Part shown: positions 1-11,109 of the stretch, piece after piece | Position numbering within the stretch: the first letter of the stretch is position 1 | Layout of the letters: every line of letters begins with the position of its first letter | Source of the DNA: Apostichopus leukothele | Taxonomy: Eukaryota; Echinodermata; Holothuroidea; Aspidochirotida; Stichopodidae | Length of the DNA: 22,159 nucleotides | NCBI GenBank assembly: GCA_010014835.2 | Contig: JAAAKB020000011.1 | Coordinates: 32,310-54,468, forward strand | Direction: 5' to 3' | Made by a program: the position numbers and the translations under genes | The notes under the pieces: generated by a model | What the model was told of the DNA's origin: nothing | The model's database searches: none | The model's input: only the letters and a program-made list of their open reading frames with translations

Positions 1-230
1 ACACAGAATGTGGCATTCATGGTGTCTATCTGTCTGGTTATCCTTCATTGCTGGTCTGCTGTTCAACACAGAATGTGGCATTCATGGTGTCTATCTGTCT
101 GGTTATCCTTCATGGCTGGTCTGCTGTTCAACACAGAATGTGGCATTCATGGTGTCTATCTGTCTGGTTATTCTTCATGGCTGGTCTGCTGTTCAACACA
201 GAATGTGACGTTCATGGTGTCTTCATGACT
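1..230. repeat. Minisatellite, 65-bp unit, cut by the left window edge
   Basis: The motif ACACAGAATGTG starts at 1, 66, 131 and 196, an exact 65-bp period with about 3.5 nearly identical copies; the last copy is truncated and diverges after about 223. The array probably continues to the left of the window. The unit has no stop codon in any of the three + frames, so it makes overlapping open frames that are not genes. High copy identity suggests recent expansion or homogenisation. Confidence 0.95.
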
Positions 231-3200
231 TTCACAGTTAGTTGATTTTTCACTGGATTAATTGTTCTATCAAATTTTTTAAAGTAGCACCGATCGGACA
301 TATAAAGGATTAATTGGATTATTAATTCTTTGGAAAGAATTTCTTGACGTTGTTTATAGTCACGTTTCCAGTCATTCAAGCAAAGGTAGGGCTCATTATC
401 TTGAAATGTTTAAAGACTATACTGAATCCCATGTGACAGACAGTGCCAATAGTTTTCTTGGGATCTTTGCTTTGATTACAAGGTTCATGTTTGTCCTTTT
501 GATATATAACATATGCTCGTCGTTCTTATGACTGTTCTAATTAATGCAAGTGACTAATTCCCCTATTATGGCACAGTATATACATAGAAAATTAAATGAC
601 ATATAACGTGTGCACCACAGAATATTGATAGAATTGTTATTCTCCCAGTGATGATTAAATGACATGTAAATAAACATGAACCAATACATAAACAAAAAAC
701 GAGGAAAGGCGGAGACAAAATGACAAGGATAAACAAAAGCAACAAATAGCTTCAAAGCAAAAGCTTAAAACAAATCGGATATAGAACTCATACTTTGTGC
801 AAACAAACTAAATACTAAAGCAAACAAGAGTATGAATATGATTATGCAGTTATTTCATTATGTGATTCGTTAACGTCTTTACACATTTTTCGTTGATATC
901 ATTATACTCATTTCGACATTGGTTTGCCAAACCGACACTGAGTTTTGTGACAGTTATATATACCAAAATCACAAATTTTGTAGCGTAACAAATGTTTTTT
1001 TTATGAAGAATTGTAAGCAATGATTTGGAAACCAATATTTACAACTTTAAGGCAGTTCATTTCCTGTTACTTTCCTACTTCATCGCTAATTTATAGGACT
1101 TTTTTGTTTTCAGATACACCCTACACCAACTTTTGTAAAACATCTTTACATACAATGTGTAGTTTTCTTGGCTTAAGTGCTCTATTACCCATGTCTATAG
1201 TATGCTACCAAATCTAGGCCATAGAAGATTGATTCCCATACTTAAGCTCTCAAAAGTTCATGAATTTTTGTGATTTAATATACCATTCTTTTCTGACAGA
1301 GTATATGAAACATAAAAGTACCCAGTCACCTTTGTTGCTCATGTATGAATGAACATTGAATGATCCAAAGCATATTTCAAGATGTTTGTATGCCCATCTG
1401 GGGCATTCTAGTCGATCTGATTGGGTTAACTGGTGTCCTTGAGATTCAAGACCTACAAAGGTTTTTTCACTTCATCAGTCCTTTGATTATCTCTTTATAG
1501 TAGGGGAGAGTGGTGATATATAAGTAGAATATATGATTTAGAGAATTATTAATTACATAAAAATTTACCCAGTCTCAGTAAAAAGAATAAAGATTTGCAT
1601 TGAATAACACCCTTAGTTCATTTCACTCTCTAAGTAACAACATAATTATAGTTAGTAACTGTTATTCTGTTTAACAAACAGAGCTTGTCATAAAAAATGG
1701 TGACCTGAACAAGGGACTGCACTGATGCTGAAACACAACTGGTATACTTCACTATTTCTACTTCTTACAAACCACTGACTTTTATGATCACAATCTGTAG
1801 GGGGCCCAAGGGAACAATGGACATTGCTGCACAGAAACAGACTTCCAGTCATTAAGAGAAAGGTTCAGTCCTCCACCCACACAGTATTGTGACTTTTGTT
1901 CAATAGGGTATAATTACAAGAATTTATTACAAAGAAGTGCTCTGCTAGTAGGAATAGGTAACCTTATTGTATAATGGATGGAACCAGTGATCAGGCTAAT
2001 TCTGAAAGGTTTCTAGGATGTTACCAAAATTGTGTGTCCTATGGCAGTAATTTACCTTGACCTCTAGGGTACCCCTCTTGTCTGTGTTTTATCTTTTAAG
2101 TCATTAGTTTGTCAGTGTAGTTGAAGAGACAGCCTGAAATGATTCCCAGTGTTGTCCACAACCAGCTAACTTTTAGTGTTTGATAACTAGTGAGTAAAAG
2201 TTACTGTAAAGAAATGACTTTATTATTATATGCAGAAATGGTAAATGTCAGAGCCTATCTGAGAAAATGGTGACAGCCTCTTAAGTAGTGTGCTAGGAAT
2301 TTGAAATTGTGTAATCAGGGGATGTAATGTGTTGTATCCATTTTTCCAAACTGTTTGTTTGCAATTAATGAAATATGTCAAATGTGTAGTAATGTGCCAG
2401 CTGTAAGCCCCAAGTATTTTCCTCTTAAATATTCAGCAACCTGCTCTGTATTATAGAGCATTACTTCTCAGGTTACACTGGTTGACTGTAGTAGTCTGTG
2501 TTTTAGTTGTGAAGTGGATACCATATCATAGTTGAAGTACATAGTTAATACACATAAATGGAACACTACCCTATAAGTACCTCCAAGGTGAAGAACTGTA
2601 GGTATACACTTGCACTCTTGATAAAGTTTCAGAGTACTGTCTATCTTCCAAATTACAGAGGTTCACAGCTGTATCCCTGAAGATGGTATTTTATCTAACA
2701 AATGAGGAAGGAAATTAACAGTGTCACCAACTCATTCAATTATGTACCACTGGTGTAACAACAGGAGAGAAGACCAAGTGTGTCCTATTTATAAATTTTG
2801 TAATTTATACTGGAATAAAGAAATTGAAATTGAAGTGAATGGGAAAAATTCCCAATTTTGAAAATTTGAATGGGATGCAGGGCAGGATTTTTTTGTTGTG
2901 CCCACACTTATGTGAGTAGAGATACACTCTGTGGCATTGCTGTATAATTCAGCTTATAAGTCACTGAATTTGCAAACAAGAGTGCTAAGCAATCAAATTT
3001 TAGTTTCATATACCTTGTTATCCTTATATTATCATGGGTGATATTACAGATGATATATCTGTAATAAAATCATTACTATCTGACTGCTTTTATTGCCTGC
3101 TTCTTTACAACTTGTTAACACAAAGAACATCACCAGGAATGTAAACATGCATACAGTTGTTTTGGGCAAAAGTTATTCTGTAATGAATTATATTTTGCAC

Positions 3201-3358
3201 CTCCATTATCAGCCTTTGTATCCCAGTTCAAAGTTACTTAGGTTGTCATTGTTGGATCTAAGTCCATGATAGCTTACTGTGGAACATGATCTGGTCCATG
3301 TACAAGAGCTTCAAATGACTATGTAAAATGTATCCACTTTTAAATATGAACATACAGT
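231..3358. other. Upstream intron or 5' flank, no gene seen
   Basis: I see no exon with a FERM-family match, no RNA gene and no intact transposon here. The part from about 245 to 1090 keeps CpG (about 17 dinucleotides in 850 bp), while 1090-3358 has almost none (one seen, near 1411), a sharp change in base context. Around 2800-2835 an AATAAAG motif is followed by a short ATTGAA-type repeat, which could be the 3' tail of a dead LINE but is too short to assign. A short hairpin, TGGGAA/TTCCCA with a 3-nt loop, lies near 2840. If the gene's upstream exon (start of F1) is in this stretch, I could not recognise it. Confidence 0.5.
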
Positions 3359-4790
3359 AGTGTCCCATTTACAGTATGTGTATAAACTGATCTGTTTTAA
3401 TAGGTTAGTGTTCCTTTCATGTGCATAAACTGTTCTGTTCTAGGGTAGTGTTCCATTTATGTGTATAAAATGTTCTGTTCTTATAGGGTAGTGTTCCATT
3501 TATGTGTATAAAATGTTCTGTTCTAATAGGGTAGTGTTCCATTTATGTGTATAAAATGTTCTGTTCTAATAGGGTAGTGTTCCATTTATGTGTATAAACT
3601 GTTCTGTTCTTATAGGGTAGTGTTCCATTTATGTGTATGAACTGTTCTGTTCTTATAGGGTAGTGTTCCATTTATGTGTATGTCATGAACTGTTCTGTTC
3701 TAATAGGGTAGTGTTCCATTTATGTGTATAAACTGTTCTGTTCTAATAGGGTAGTGTTCCATTTATGTGTATGAACTGTTCTGTTCTTATAGGGTAGTGT
3801 TCCATTATACATGTGTATAAACTGTTCTGTTCTTAAAAGGTAGTGTTCCATTTATGTGTATGAACTGTTCTGTTCTAATAGGGTAGTGTTCCTTTTATGT
3901 ATATAAACTGTTCTTTTTTAATAGGGTAGTGTTCCATTTATGTGTATGTATGAACTGTTCTGTGCTTATAGAGTAGTGTTCCATTTATGTGTATAAACTG
4001 TTCTGTTCTTATAGGGTAGTGTTCCATTTATTGTGTGTAAACTGTTCTGTTATTATAGGGTAGTGTTCCATTAATGTTTTTAAACTGTTCTGTTCTAATA
4101 GAGTAGTGTTACATTTACAGTATGTGTATAAACTGTTCTGTTCTCAAAGGGTAGTGTTCCATTTATGTGTATGAACTGTCTGTTCTTATAGATATTGTTC
4201 CATTTATTTGTATAAAATGTTCTGTTCTAATAGGGTAGTGTTCCATTTGTGCACGTATGAACTGTTCTGTTCTAATAGGGTAGTGTTCCATTTATGTGTA
4301 TGAACTGTCTGTTCTAATAGAGTAGTGTTACATTTTTGTGTATAAAATGTTCTGTTCTAATAGGGTAGTGTTCCATTTTTGTGTATAAACTTTTGTGTTC
4401 ACATAGGGTAGTGTTCCATTTGTGTGTATAAACTGTTCTGTTCTTATAGGGTAGTGTTCCATTTATGTGTATAAACTGTTCTGTTCTAATAGGGTAGTGT
4501 TTCATTTATGTGTATGAACTGTCTGTTCTTATAGATATTGTTCCATTTATTTGTATAAACTGTTCTGTTCTTATAAGGTAGTGTTCCCTTTATGTGTATA
4601 AACTGTTCTGTTCTTATAGGGTAGTGTTTCATTTTTGTGTATAAACTGTTGTGTTCTTATAGGGTAGTGTTCCATTTATTTGTATAAACTGTTCTGTTCT
4701 AATAGGGAAGTGTTCCATGTATGTGTATAAACTATTCTACTGTACTATTATAGCTTATAACATAGTGTTCCATTGATATACACTGTTTTA
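3359..4790. repeat. Large minisatellite, 43-bp unit, about 32 copies
   Basis: The core TTCC(A)TTTATGTGTATAAAC is followed by TGTTCTGTTCTTATAGGG and GTAGTG. TTCC starts at 3451, 3494 and 3537 show the 43-bp period. Copies differ by point changes and small indels (a TGTC insertion near 3682, losses in several copies), and the edges near 3360 and 4740-4790 are the most degraded. Most copies contain a pyrimidine-rich run ending in TATAG followed by G, which resembles a 3' splice site on the + strand. The array ends about 490 bp before exon A. Confidence 0.95.
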
Positions 4791-5276
4791 CTAATTAGTG
4801 CATAAATAGTGGAATGCATTGAAAAACATGTAATTAAATCCTGAAGGGATATTAAATAGAATACTTTCCATAATGGAAATCTGGAGGGTCTCTAAAGAAA
4901 CATTGTTCTTGGCAGAATGATACGGTCTTCCACCTCAATTCTACAAAACATGCTATGATCATTTCAAGAGTTTAAAGAGTTTAAACTTGTATTAATTCTA
5001 TAGTCTACAATCAAATAGCAAGGAACATACATAAATCACAAGAAGAAGCAACAGCAAATTGAACCCTGAATTTGTTGAAATGGAAACTGGTTCAGAAACT
5101 GGCTTGTTTGTAAAGCACCCTCCTATTTATGACTGTATTTTCCGCAGTTTAAATCTTTGTCGTTACCAATTTTTTTTAAGTCTTTGAAAATATTTGCATT
5201 AAACTGTAACTGATTTTGATATTTAAAGTTAAAACTGGTAAACCATGAAATACTTATGTCCCATACTAATTTGCAG
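4791..5276. other. Intron 3' part before exon A
   Basis: Unique AT-rich sequence leading into the acceptor of exon A (TTTGCAG, AG at 5275-5276). A TACTAAT branch-point-like motif lies only a few bases before the AG, too close to be the likely branch point. Nothing else is recognised. Confidence 0.6.
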
Positions 5277-5436
5277 AGACGGGCGCGAGGTCAGGAGCTC
5301 TTGTTGAAGGTATTTGAGCACTTGGACCTGGTTGAAAGTGACTACTTTGGTCTGAAGATTGTGGAAGGTGAAGGCTCCTTAGAGACACAGAGGCAATGGC
5401 TAGACCCAAGAAAATCAATCAGAAAACAGCTGAAAG
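5277..5436 (+). CDS. PTPN4: Exon A, PTPN4-like protein: FERM F1 lobe (partial gene)
   Basis: Internal exon of a cytosolic FERM/PDZ tyrosine phosphatase that in animals acts at the plasma membrane and cell cortex. It codes for residues 1-53 of the visible fragment and ends in phase 1. The end of the ubiquitin-like F1 lobe is seen: RGQELLLKVFEHLDLVESDY, then FGLKIVEG, then QWLDPRKSIRKQLK. In human PTPN4 the same stretch has GQVLLDVVFKHLDL, QDYFGLQL and RWLDPNKPIRKQLK (recalled). The loop between YFGL and WLDP appears a few residues longer than in PTPN4. Acceptor AG is at 5275-5276 and donor GT at 5437-5438. An ATG at 5256 is in frame but lies in the intron, so I do not take it as a start. The exon(s) coding for the N-terminus were not found. 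Confidence 0.95.
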
Positions 5437-7099
5437 GTATGTTTACTCTATCATGTAATTACGGTGATTTAATCTGTAATTAGCATAAATATGATAAAGG
5501 CATTCAGGGACTTTAACATCTGGTGGAATCCATTTTGTTGTTTCAGGTTGTTTCATCCTACCAGAGAGATATTTTCAGCAATATTTGTTTGCAAATGACT
5601 TTCATGAGTAATTTCAATAATCCAACAAAGGAGATTGTGTCTCTTGCTTCATTTTAAAGTTCTCCTCTGAAAGCTGTAGTTCCAGATGGGAATTTCATTA
5701 ACTTACAGGCCCAGAACTTCATTATTGTGCAGTTTATTAACAAAAACGTAGAAATGTAGAAGTTTTCAACTTCAAACATTATGTGTGGTTTCAATACTGT
5801 TAAATATGTGTTTGATTAAAAGCTGACTTACTAAACTGTGTATACACATGAATCTAACTGTGTAGGCAATTGCTTCTGTCACAGTGTAGTCCCCTGTGTA
5901 AATACTATGTACACATCCTACTTTAGCATTGCTACAGCCCTTAGCCAAATACTTACAATACACAGTGTACACTGTAATTACTGTCCACAACCACAAGGGA
6001 ACCCATTCCAAGCATATTTGTCTGTCATTTTCTCCTCTGGTGAATCAGTTTACCTTCTAATTCATTTCACTATGACTCATGAACTTGTCTGGTCAGTGGA
6101 CTCAGCATGGTTTCAGCTCTTCTCAGTTTGGAAAGGATACCAAAGAATGCCTCAAGATTAATCATTTTCTTTCCAAAGAGATATTTGCTTAACTCATGGA
6201 GATAGAACTTCCATGTTTGTTATAATTTGAGGTAGTTGCTACATAAAATAGTATTAAATCAGCATACACTTAAATGTTAGTTAAGAAAAACTTAAATATA
6301 GTTCTGTGTACACAAGGTGTTGTACAATCTAACTGTGCATATGTGCCACTTTGCAAGACCTCTTCACTATTAAATAGTTCCTTGTTAAAAACTAGAAATG
6401 AGTGTTTTAAATATATAACATTATTAACAAATATTCAGGTTTTCACAATCTATAAAAGGATTGATGATCAACATAATAACAGCACACTAAAGCTTAAGGT
6501 GAACATAAATATTGCACCAGAAATAACAGGTGTGATCTAGTTGTTAAGTTCTTGCTGGTTAGTTTCTTTGTATTTTATTAGAACATTACCCCAACATTAA
6601 ATTCATAATGAAATAATGGATTTAATGGAGAGACTTAAGTGATTCTTTAAGGGATTGTGGTACCTATACTGAAGTACATAAAGCTGTAAGAATCAATATA
6701 AAGTACAGCAATGCTTATGATACACATCATGTTATGAATCTACCCTTAGAAGGTTGATGGTATTTAGAAGTACACTAGTGTTAAACTATAGTTGTTTGAT
6801 ATATTTCAAACATATTTAAAGGTGAAACAGTTATGTTAATGTTTTGATTCTTACTGGTGTTAAGACTGTGAATCTATCTTCCATACAATTGGTAGTTCTG
6901 AAGGAGTTTTGCTTGATTCTGTTTGAATTGACCTGACTGATTCAGCACCTCAGAAACCAGCAGGAATTGCTCTGCATTAATGTTCTCAAGATTACTCTTA
7001 CATATGGTATGTTATTTAAGTTCTGTTAGTGTGGTGTTTGAAGAAAGGAAAATTGCTGTCACTTTGCTCTCATTTAACATATTTTAATATTTTTTTTAG
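5437..7099. other. Intron A-B, no array
   Basis: This 1.66-kb intron is one of the few without a clean minisatellite. A perfect 14-bp palindrome (ACAGTGTACACTGT) lies at 5962-5975, in a patch (about 5835-5990) with several CACAGTGTA-like words, possibly an old decayed repeat. A 107-codon open frame at 5838-6161 has no family resemblance and is taken as noise. CpG is nearly absent. Confidence 0.7.
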
Positions 7100-7217
7100 G
7101 CTCTGCATTCTTTCTCTTCCAAGTCAAGTTCTTTGTGTCAGAACCAGAAAAGCTGTTGGAAGATTATACTCGGTACCAATATGTTCTTCAGCTTAAAAAG
7201 GACATTTTAGAGGACAG
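7100..7217 (+). CDS. PTPN4: Exon B, PTPN4-like protein: start of FERM F2 lobe
   Basis: Residues 54 (split codon, Gly) to 92, ending in phase 2. The reading is SAFFLFQVKFFVSEPEKLLE then DYTRYQYVLQLKKDILEDR. This matches the F1/F2 linker and first F2 helices of PTPN4, which has FRVKFFVSDPNKLQEEYTRY and QYFLQIKQDIL (recalled). The pattern TRYQY.LQ.K.DIL is shared by the wider FERM family, but the FFVS.P.KL part is closest to PTPN4 among members I can recall. Acceptor AG is at 7098-7099 after a run of T, and donor GTATGT follows at 7218. Confidence 0.96.
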
Positions 7218-7548
7218 GTATGTTTATGTAAATGATAAGTTAATGTAATGCTTACTTCTCTCCAAGCCCTATCCCCACCCTCACAATGACGTAGGAAGTA
7301 ACTACCAAATGCAACATTTTCTAAGGTTTTTAAGAAGTTTTCATCAGACACATATTTTCTGAAACAGACAATTACATTTCCTCTCATGAGAACCTTAGCT
7401 TGAGCAATAATAGTTGCACCACTATGCATAATATTGTATTTGTAACCAATTGTTCAAACTAATTTAATTGCAAAGAAGTTATTACAGCCAGAAGATGTGA
7501 TGTTATGACTATCTCCTTGCCTACTACAGTTAAGTTGTTAGTACATTT

Positions 7549-7995
7549 ATTTTGCTCACAGATAATTTGATATTACATAACTTTACTCATAGATAAGTTA
7601 CATTGACTTTACTCACAGGTAAGTTATTACATAACTTTACTCACAGATAAGTTGTTATTACATTTATTTTACTCACAGATAAGTTATTACATTTACTTAC
7701 TCACAGGAAAGTTGTTATTACATAACTTTACTCACAGATAAGTTGTTATTACATAACTTTACTCACAGATAAGTTGTTATCACATTTATTTTACTCACAG
7801 ATAAGTTATTACATATACTTACTCACAGGAAAGTTGTTATTACATTTACTTTACCCAAATATAAATTGTTATACATTTACTTTACTCAAAGATAAGTTAT
7901 TATATTTACTATGCCTACAGGTAATTTTTTATTACATCTATATTACTCACAGATAATTTGTTATTACATTTACTTTTCCCAAAGATAAATTGTTA
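7549..7995. repeat. Minisatellite, 31-bp unit, about 13-14 copies
   Basis: The unit is TTTACTCACAGATAAGTTGT followed by TATTACATAAC; the exact 31-bp step is seen between 7724 and 7755. Some copies lack a few bases, and copies near the right end (after about 7850) are more diverged. It fills about half of intron B-C and ends about 90 bp before the acceptor of exon C. Each unit has a YTYACAG-like 3' splice-site motif on the + strand. Confidence 0.93.
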
Positions 7996-8083
7996 TACAT
8001 TTTCTATAGTTTACTATGGTTAATATAGATGTAATTACAGTCACTATTGTTGTTGAGAGTTCCCTACTTTTATTTCTTTGCAG

Positions 8084-8136
8084 GTTACAGTGTACTTTTA
8101 ATGTTGGTACCAAATTGGCATCGTACTTAGTTCAAG
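8084..8136 (+). CDS. PTPN4: Exon C, PTPN4-like protein: short F2 exon
   Basis: A 53-bp exon coding for residues 93 (split Arg) to 110, reading LQCTFNVGTKLASYLVQ, ending in phase 1. In PTPN4 the matching part is RLPCPSNTAALLASFAVQ (recalled), which supports both edges. The acceptor is TTTCTTTGCAG (AG at 8082-8083) and the donor GTAATT starts at 8137. It is short and would be missed by open-frame searches; it is placed by phase and by alignment to the family. Confidence 0.93.
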
Positions 8137-8367
8137 GTAATTATGACATGGTGGCAATCTCATCCTGACCTGTGTGATAGAGTTAGTAAATAATAATTAT
8201 AGTAATTAGTAAATAAAGAATTTGAGCCTGCATTTGGCACTTACAGCTGTCTGAGGATCAAAAGATTGTAATGCAATTCCTCAACAACAGTGTTGTTCTA
8301 ACATGAAAAAGGGTACATGCAAACTACTTTAGCATAGACTTTAAAAGACATGCAACTTACTTGTACA

Positions 8368-8440
8368 GGTTTGACCAAGAGGGTTGTCTGAGGGTTTGAC
8401 CAAGAGGGTTTGACCAAGAGGTTTGTCTGAGGGTTTGAGA
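8368..8440. repeat. Short degenerate tandem repeat in intron C-D
   Basis: GGTTTGACCAAGAGG occurs at 8368, 8392 and 8407, with GTTTGTCTGAG-like segments between copies and a partial fourth copy at 8431. It is only about 70 bp long and distinct in sequence from the 45-bp array that starts about 90 bp downstream. Confidence 0.8.
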
Positions 8441-8526
8441 CAAATCAGTTTTCCCAAATGGCTATCAAAAATTACCATTAAGAAATTCCATGATGTATTT
8501 ATTATGAACATCATACATGCAGTTAA

Positions 8527-9440
8527 GACCACAACTGATGTATCTGTTAATCAGCAAAATACATTGCAGATAATAACAAACCTGATGTGTCTGTTATCAA
8601 CATCATACATGCAGTTTATACCAAACCTCATTTTGTCTGTTATCAACATGATACACACATTTAATACCAAACCTGATTTGTCTGTTATCAGGATCATACA
8701 CGCAATTAATACCAAACCTCATTGTGTCTGTTATCAGGATCATACACAGCAGTTAATACCAAACCTGATGTGTTTGTTAGCAACATCATACATGCAGTTT
8801 ATAACAAACCTGATGTGTCTGTTATCAGTATCATACTCGAAGTTAATACTAAACCTGATGTGTCCGTTATCAACTTCATACACATCAGTTAATATCAAAC
8901 CTGTTGTGTCTGTTTTCAATATCATGCATGGCAGATAATACCAAACCTCATTTTGTCTGTTATCAACATCATAAATGCAGTTTATACCAAACCTGATGTG
9001 TCTTTTATCAGGATCATACACCGCAGTTAATAACAAACCTGATGTGTCTGTTATCAACATCATACATGCAGTTTATACCAAACCTGATGCATCATCAACT
9101 TCATACATACCATTAATTACTTAACCTGATCTTTCTGCTATAAACACCTCACATGCAGTCAGAACCAAACCTGTTGTCTTTTATCAGGATCATACACAGC
9201 AGTTAATACCAAACCTGATGTGTCTGTTATCAGTATCATATGTTTAGTTTAGACCAAACCTGATGCATCTGTTATCAACTTCATACATACCATTAATACT
9301 TAACCTGATCTTTCTGCTATAAACACCTCACATGCAGTCAGGACCAAACTTGATGTGTCTTTTATCAGCATCAAACGCAACAAGTAATACCAACAATGAT
9401 GTGTTATGAATATCATACATGGCAGATCACTTAATTAAGA
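8527..9440. repeat. Minisatellite, 45-bp unit, about 20 copies, with 180-bp higher-order repeat
   Basis: The unit is about ACCAAACCTGATGTGTCTGT followed by TATCAACATCATACATGCAG and TTAAT; CCT starts at 8626, 8672 and 8717 show steps of 45-46 bp. Copies vary widely. A four-unit block is duplicated: TCATACATACCATTAAT at 9101 and again at 9281, exactly 180 bp apart, with the following TTTCTGCTATAAACACCTCA also shared. Open frames of 171 codons (+) and 107 codons (-) across the array are repeat artefacts. Confidence 0.93.
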
Positions 9441-10098
9441 TTTAACCTGATTTATAGTTGTTTTGTGTCTGATTCGGTGATTTCTATCAGCTTTATAAGT
9501 CTGGCTTGTGAGTGGCTAATTCAAACTAGGCTGCCCTGTGTTTACTTGCTTTAGTTGGAAAGGATTCCCTGGTACTATAAAGAAATTAATTTGTCTCAGA
9601 TGTGTTTCTGTTTCCTGCAAGTCTTATTCACTGGTTAAAAACAGTTACTTCAGAAGTACATTGCACCATAAACAGAACTACAGTATTTCAATTATTCAGA
9701 GAGCCACCATAAGTACAGTACTTGTCCATGCTATAAAATCCTTACACTACCATGATAACCAAATACTACTGACCTGCAGCATTCAAGTAGGAGTGTTTTT
9801 AGTTCTGGGAAATGTTATGGCCTGCAGCTCTTAGTAGTATGGTGTCTGAGACAGTCTGTACTTTCTAAATTGATTGTTCTTTCTCGTTAAGCATTTACTG
9901 GACAGCAAGTTAGATTAGGTTAGAATTTGGTTAGAGTGAATAAGGAGCTGGAAATGTAAAACCTTGGGAAGTGATACAGTTGAGGTAGAAGGGACCAAGC
10001 AGGAAGGGAGATGGCAGGAGGCAAGATATTGATGTAATGCAAAATTTAAATTCTGTAACTTATAATAATACTTCCTTGTGTAGCAGCAGCATTTGCAA
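9441..10098. other. Unique part of intron C-D
   Basis: No gene or recognised element. A short run of TTAGATTAGGTTAG type near 9912 is not a telomere repeat. A 98-codon frame at 9538-9834 is low-complexity in codon use and matches nothing I know. Confidence 0.6.
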
Positions 10099-10308
10099 CA
10101 GATATATATTAAGTCTAAATATTTCTGATGCCTTTTGAGGGTAATGTTAAGGATTGTAGATATTTCTACAGATGTTTATCAATTCTAAATGTTACTGGTG
10201 TCCTTTTAGGTTGATGTCATGGATCATTGACAGTTTCTAGTATAACAGCAGAATCACTACAGATGTTCATTAATTCTTAATGTTGATGTTGCTCTTCTCC
10301 TTTTCCAG
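10099..10308 (+). repeat. Degenerate triplication carrying the 3' splice site of exon D
   Basis: Three imperfect copies start with CAGAT(G/A)TTTAT-like sequence at 10099, 10169 and 10260. Each is followed by TCTAAATRTT-like sequence and then a pyrimidine stretch ending in AG: CCTTTTGAG (AG at 10138-10139), TCCTTTTAG (AG at 10208-10209) and the true acceptor TTTTCCAG (AG at 10307-10308). A GCAGCA/AACAGCAGAA-like lead-in precedes copies 1 and 3. The two upstream copies therefore look like duplicated, decayed versions of the intron end. Similarity is by eye and moderate. Confidence 0.6.
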
Positions 10309-10429
10309 GCAGGCTTGGAGATTATGATGCCCAGGAGCATTTATGTGGATATTTGGATTCATACGTTTTTGTACCTAATCAGACAGAAGAGTTCACCAAG
10401 GAAGTTGTGAGGTTACACAAGTCAAACTG
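10309..10429 (+). CDS. PTPN4: Exon D, PTPN4-like protein: middle of FERM F2 lobe
   Basis: Residues 111 (split Gly) to 150, ending in phase 2. It reads RLGDYDAQEHLCGYLDSYVF, then VPNQTEEFTKEVVRLHKSN. PTPN4 has ELGDYDQSENLSGYLSDYSF and IPNQPQDFEKEIAKLHQQH here (recalled), so the GDYD turn, GYL..Y.F.PNQ and K....LH positions are kept. AG is at 10307-10308; the donor GTGAGC begins at 10430. An AG four bases into the exon would break the phase, so the upstream AG is chosen. Confidence 0.96.
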
Positions 10430-11109
10430 GTGAGCTCTGTTATTTTATCTTGTTGACTGAAGATGCCTATAGTGGGACTCAGGGCTCATGCTCATAAAGC
10501 ATTTGCTTAGTTTGTTGTTCTGTTCTAATTTCCCATAAACAGTTTCCCTATCCAAGTTTCTTTTTATGTATTTTTCTCTTTCTACCATTTTATTTCTGTA
10601 GCAAAGGGAAATTTGATGTTTCTGAAACAAAACATTTTGCCTCTGTGGGTCACTACTTGCGCCATACTTTGTTTCCGTGTCTTCCATGATGTAAATGTCT
10701 GTTTATATTAATGAACAAAGTTTTACAAATCTCGCAGTTTAAAATTCTGTATTCGTGGGTTGCAAGTTTTACTTTCAAGTCTTAAGTTACGCATTTGTAC
10801 AGGCTTTTTGTCAAGATTCGTATTTTTAAATTTTATTTAAATCACTGTTTCCAAAAACCAGTGTTAGTTACGAGACTGGTTAACTATTCAGACTTAGAAC
10901 GAGTTCTACACTGTTGTGTAGTGCATTGTACACTATTGTAACTTCAACATAATTTACAGTTTTCCGTGCTAGCAGTGATTGACACTGAATGCATATTTCA
11001 CTAAAGCCAAAGTCAACTTAGAGAACAAGATTCCAAATAATATATTCTAGTGCACATCTGCACTGCAACCTTCAAATGTAACCTCTTGTTTTGTATTTTG
11101 ATGTGGCTT
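10430..11109. other. Intron D-E, 5' part with CpG-bearing patch
   Basis: No exon seen. From about 10659 to 10965 there are nine CpG dinucleotides in about 310 bp, far more than in the surrounding intron. A small inverted repeat, AACCAGT/ACTGGTT, lies near 10857-10884. An 80-codon minus-strand frame at 10445-10687 has a charged, protein-like composition but matches no family I recognise and has no sign of being a gene. The patch may be a younger insertion of unknown type. Confidence 0.5.

Noticed and set aside
1-245. Three overlapping open frames of 65-72 codons on the + strand
   Set aside because: They come from a 65-bp tandem unit without stops in any frame; protein repeats such as GIHGVYLSGYPSWLV are frame products of the array, not a gene.
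5256-5276. In-frame ATG just before exon A as a translation start
   Set aside because: It lies within the intron 3' end before a good TTTGCAG acceptor, and starting there would cut off the first strands of the F1 lobe.
8423-9063. Frames of 171 codons (+) and 107 codons (-)
   Set aside because: Both lie in the 45-bp minisatellite and mirror each other on opposite strands.
9912-9940. TTAGATTAGGTTAG-like run as an internal telomere repeat
   Set aside because: Only two or three imperfect units, not a regular TTAGGG or TTAGG array.
10445-10687. 80-codon minus-strand frame with charged composition
   Set aside because: Looks protein-like but matches nothing I know, lies directly behind an exon donor, and has no neighbouring exon or promoter evidence.
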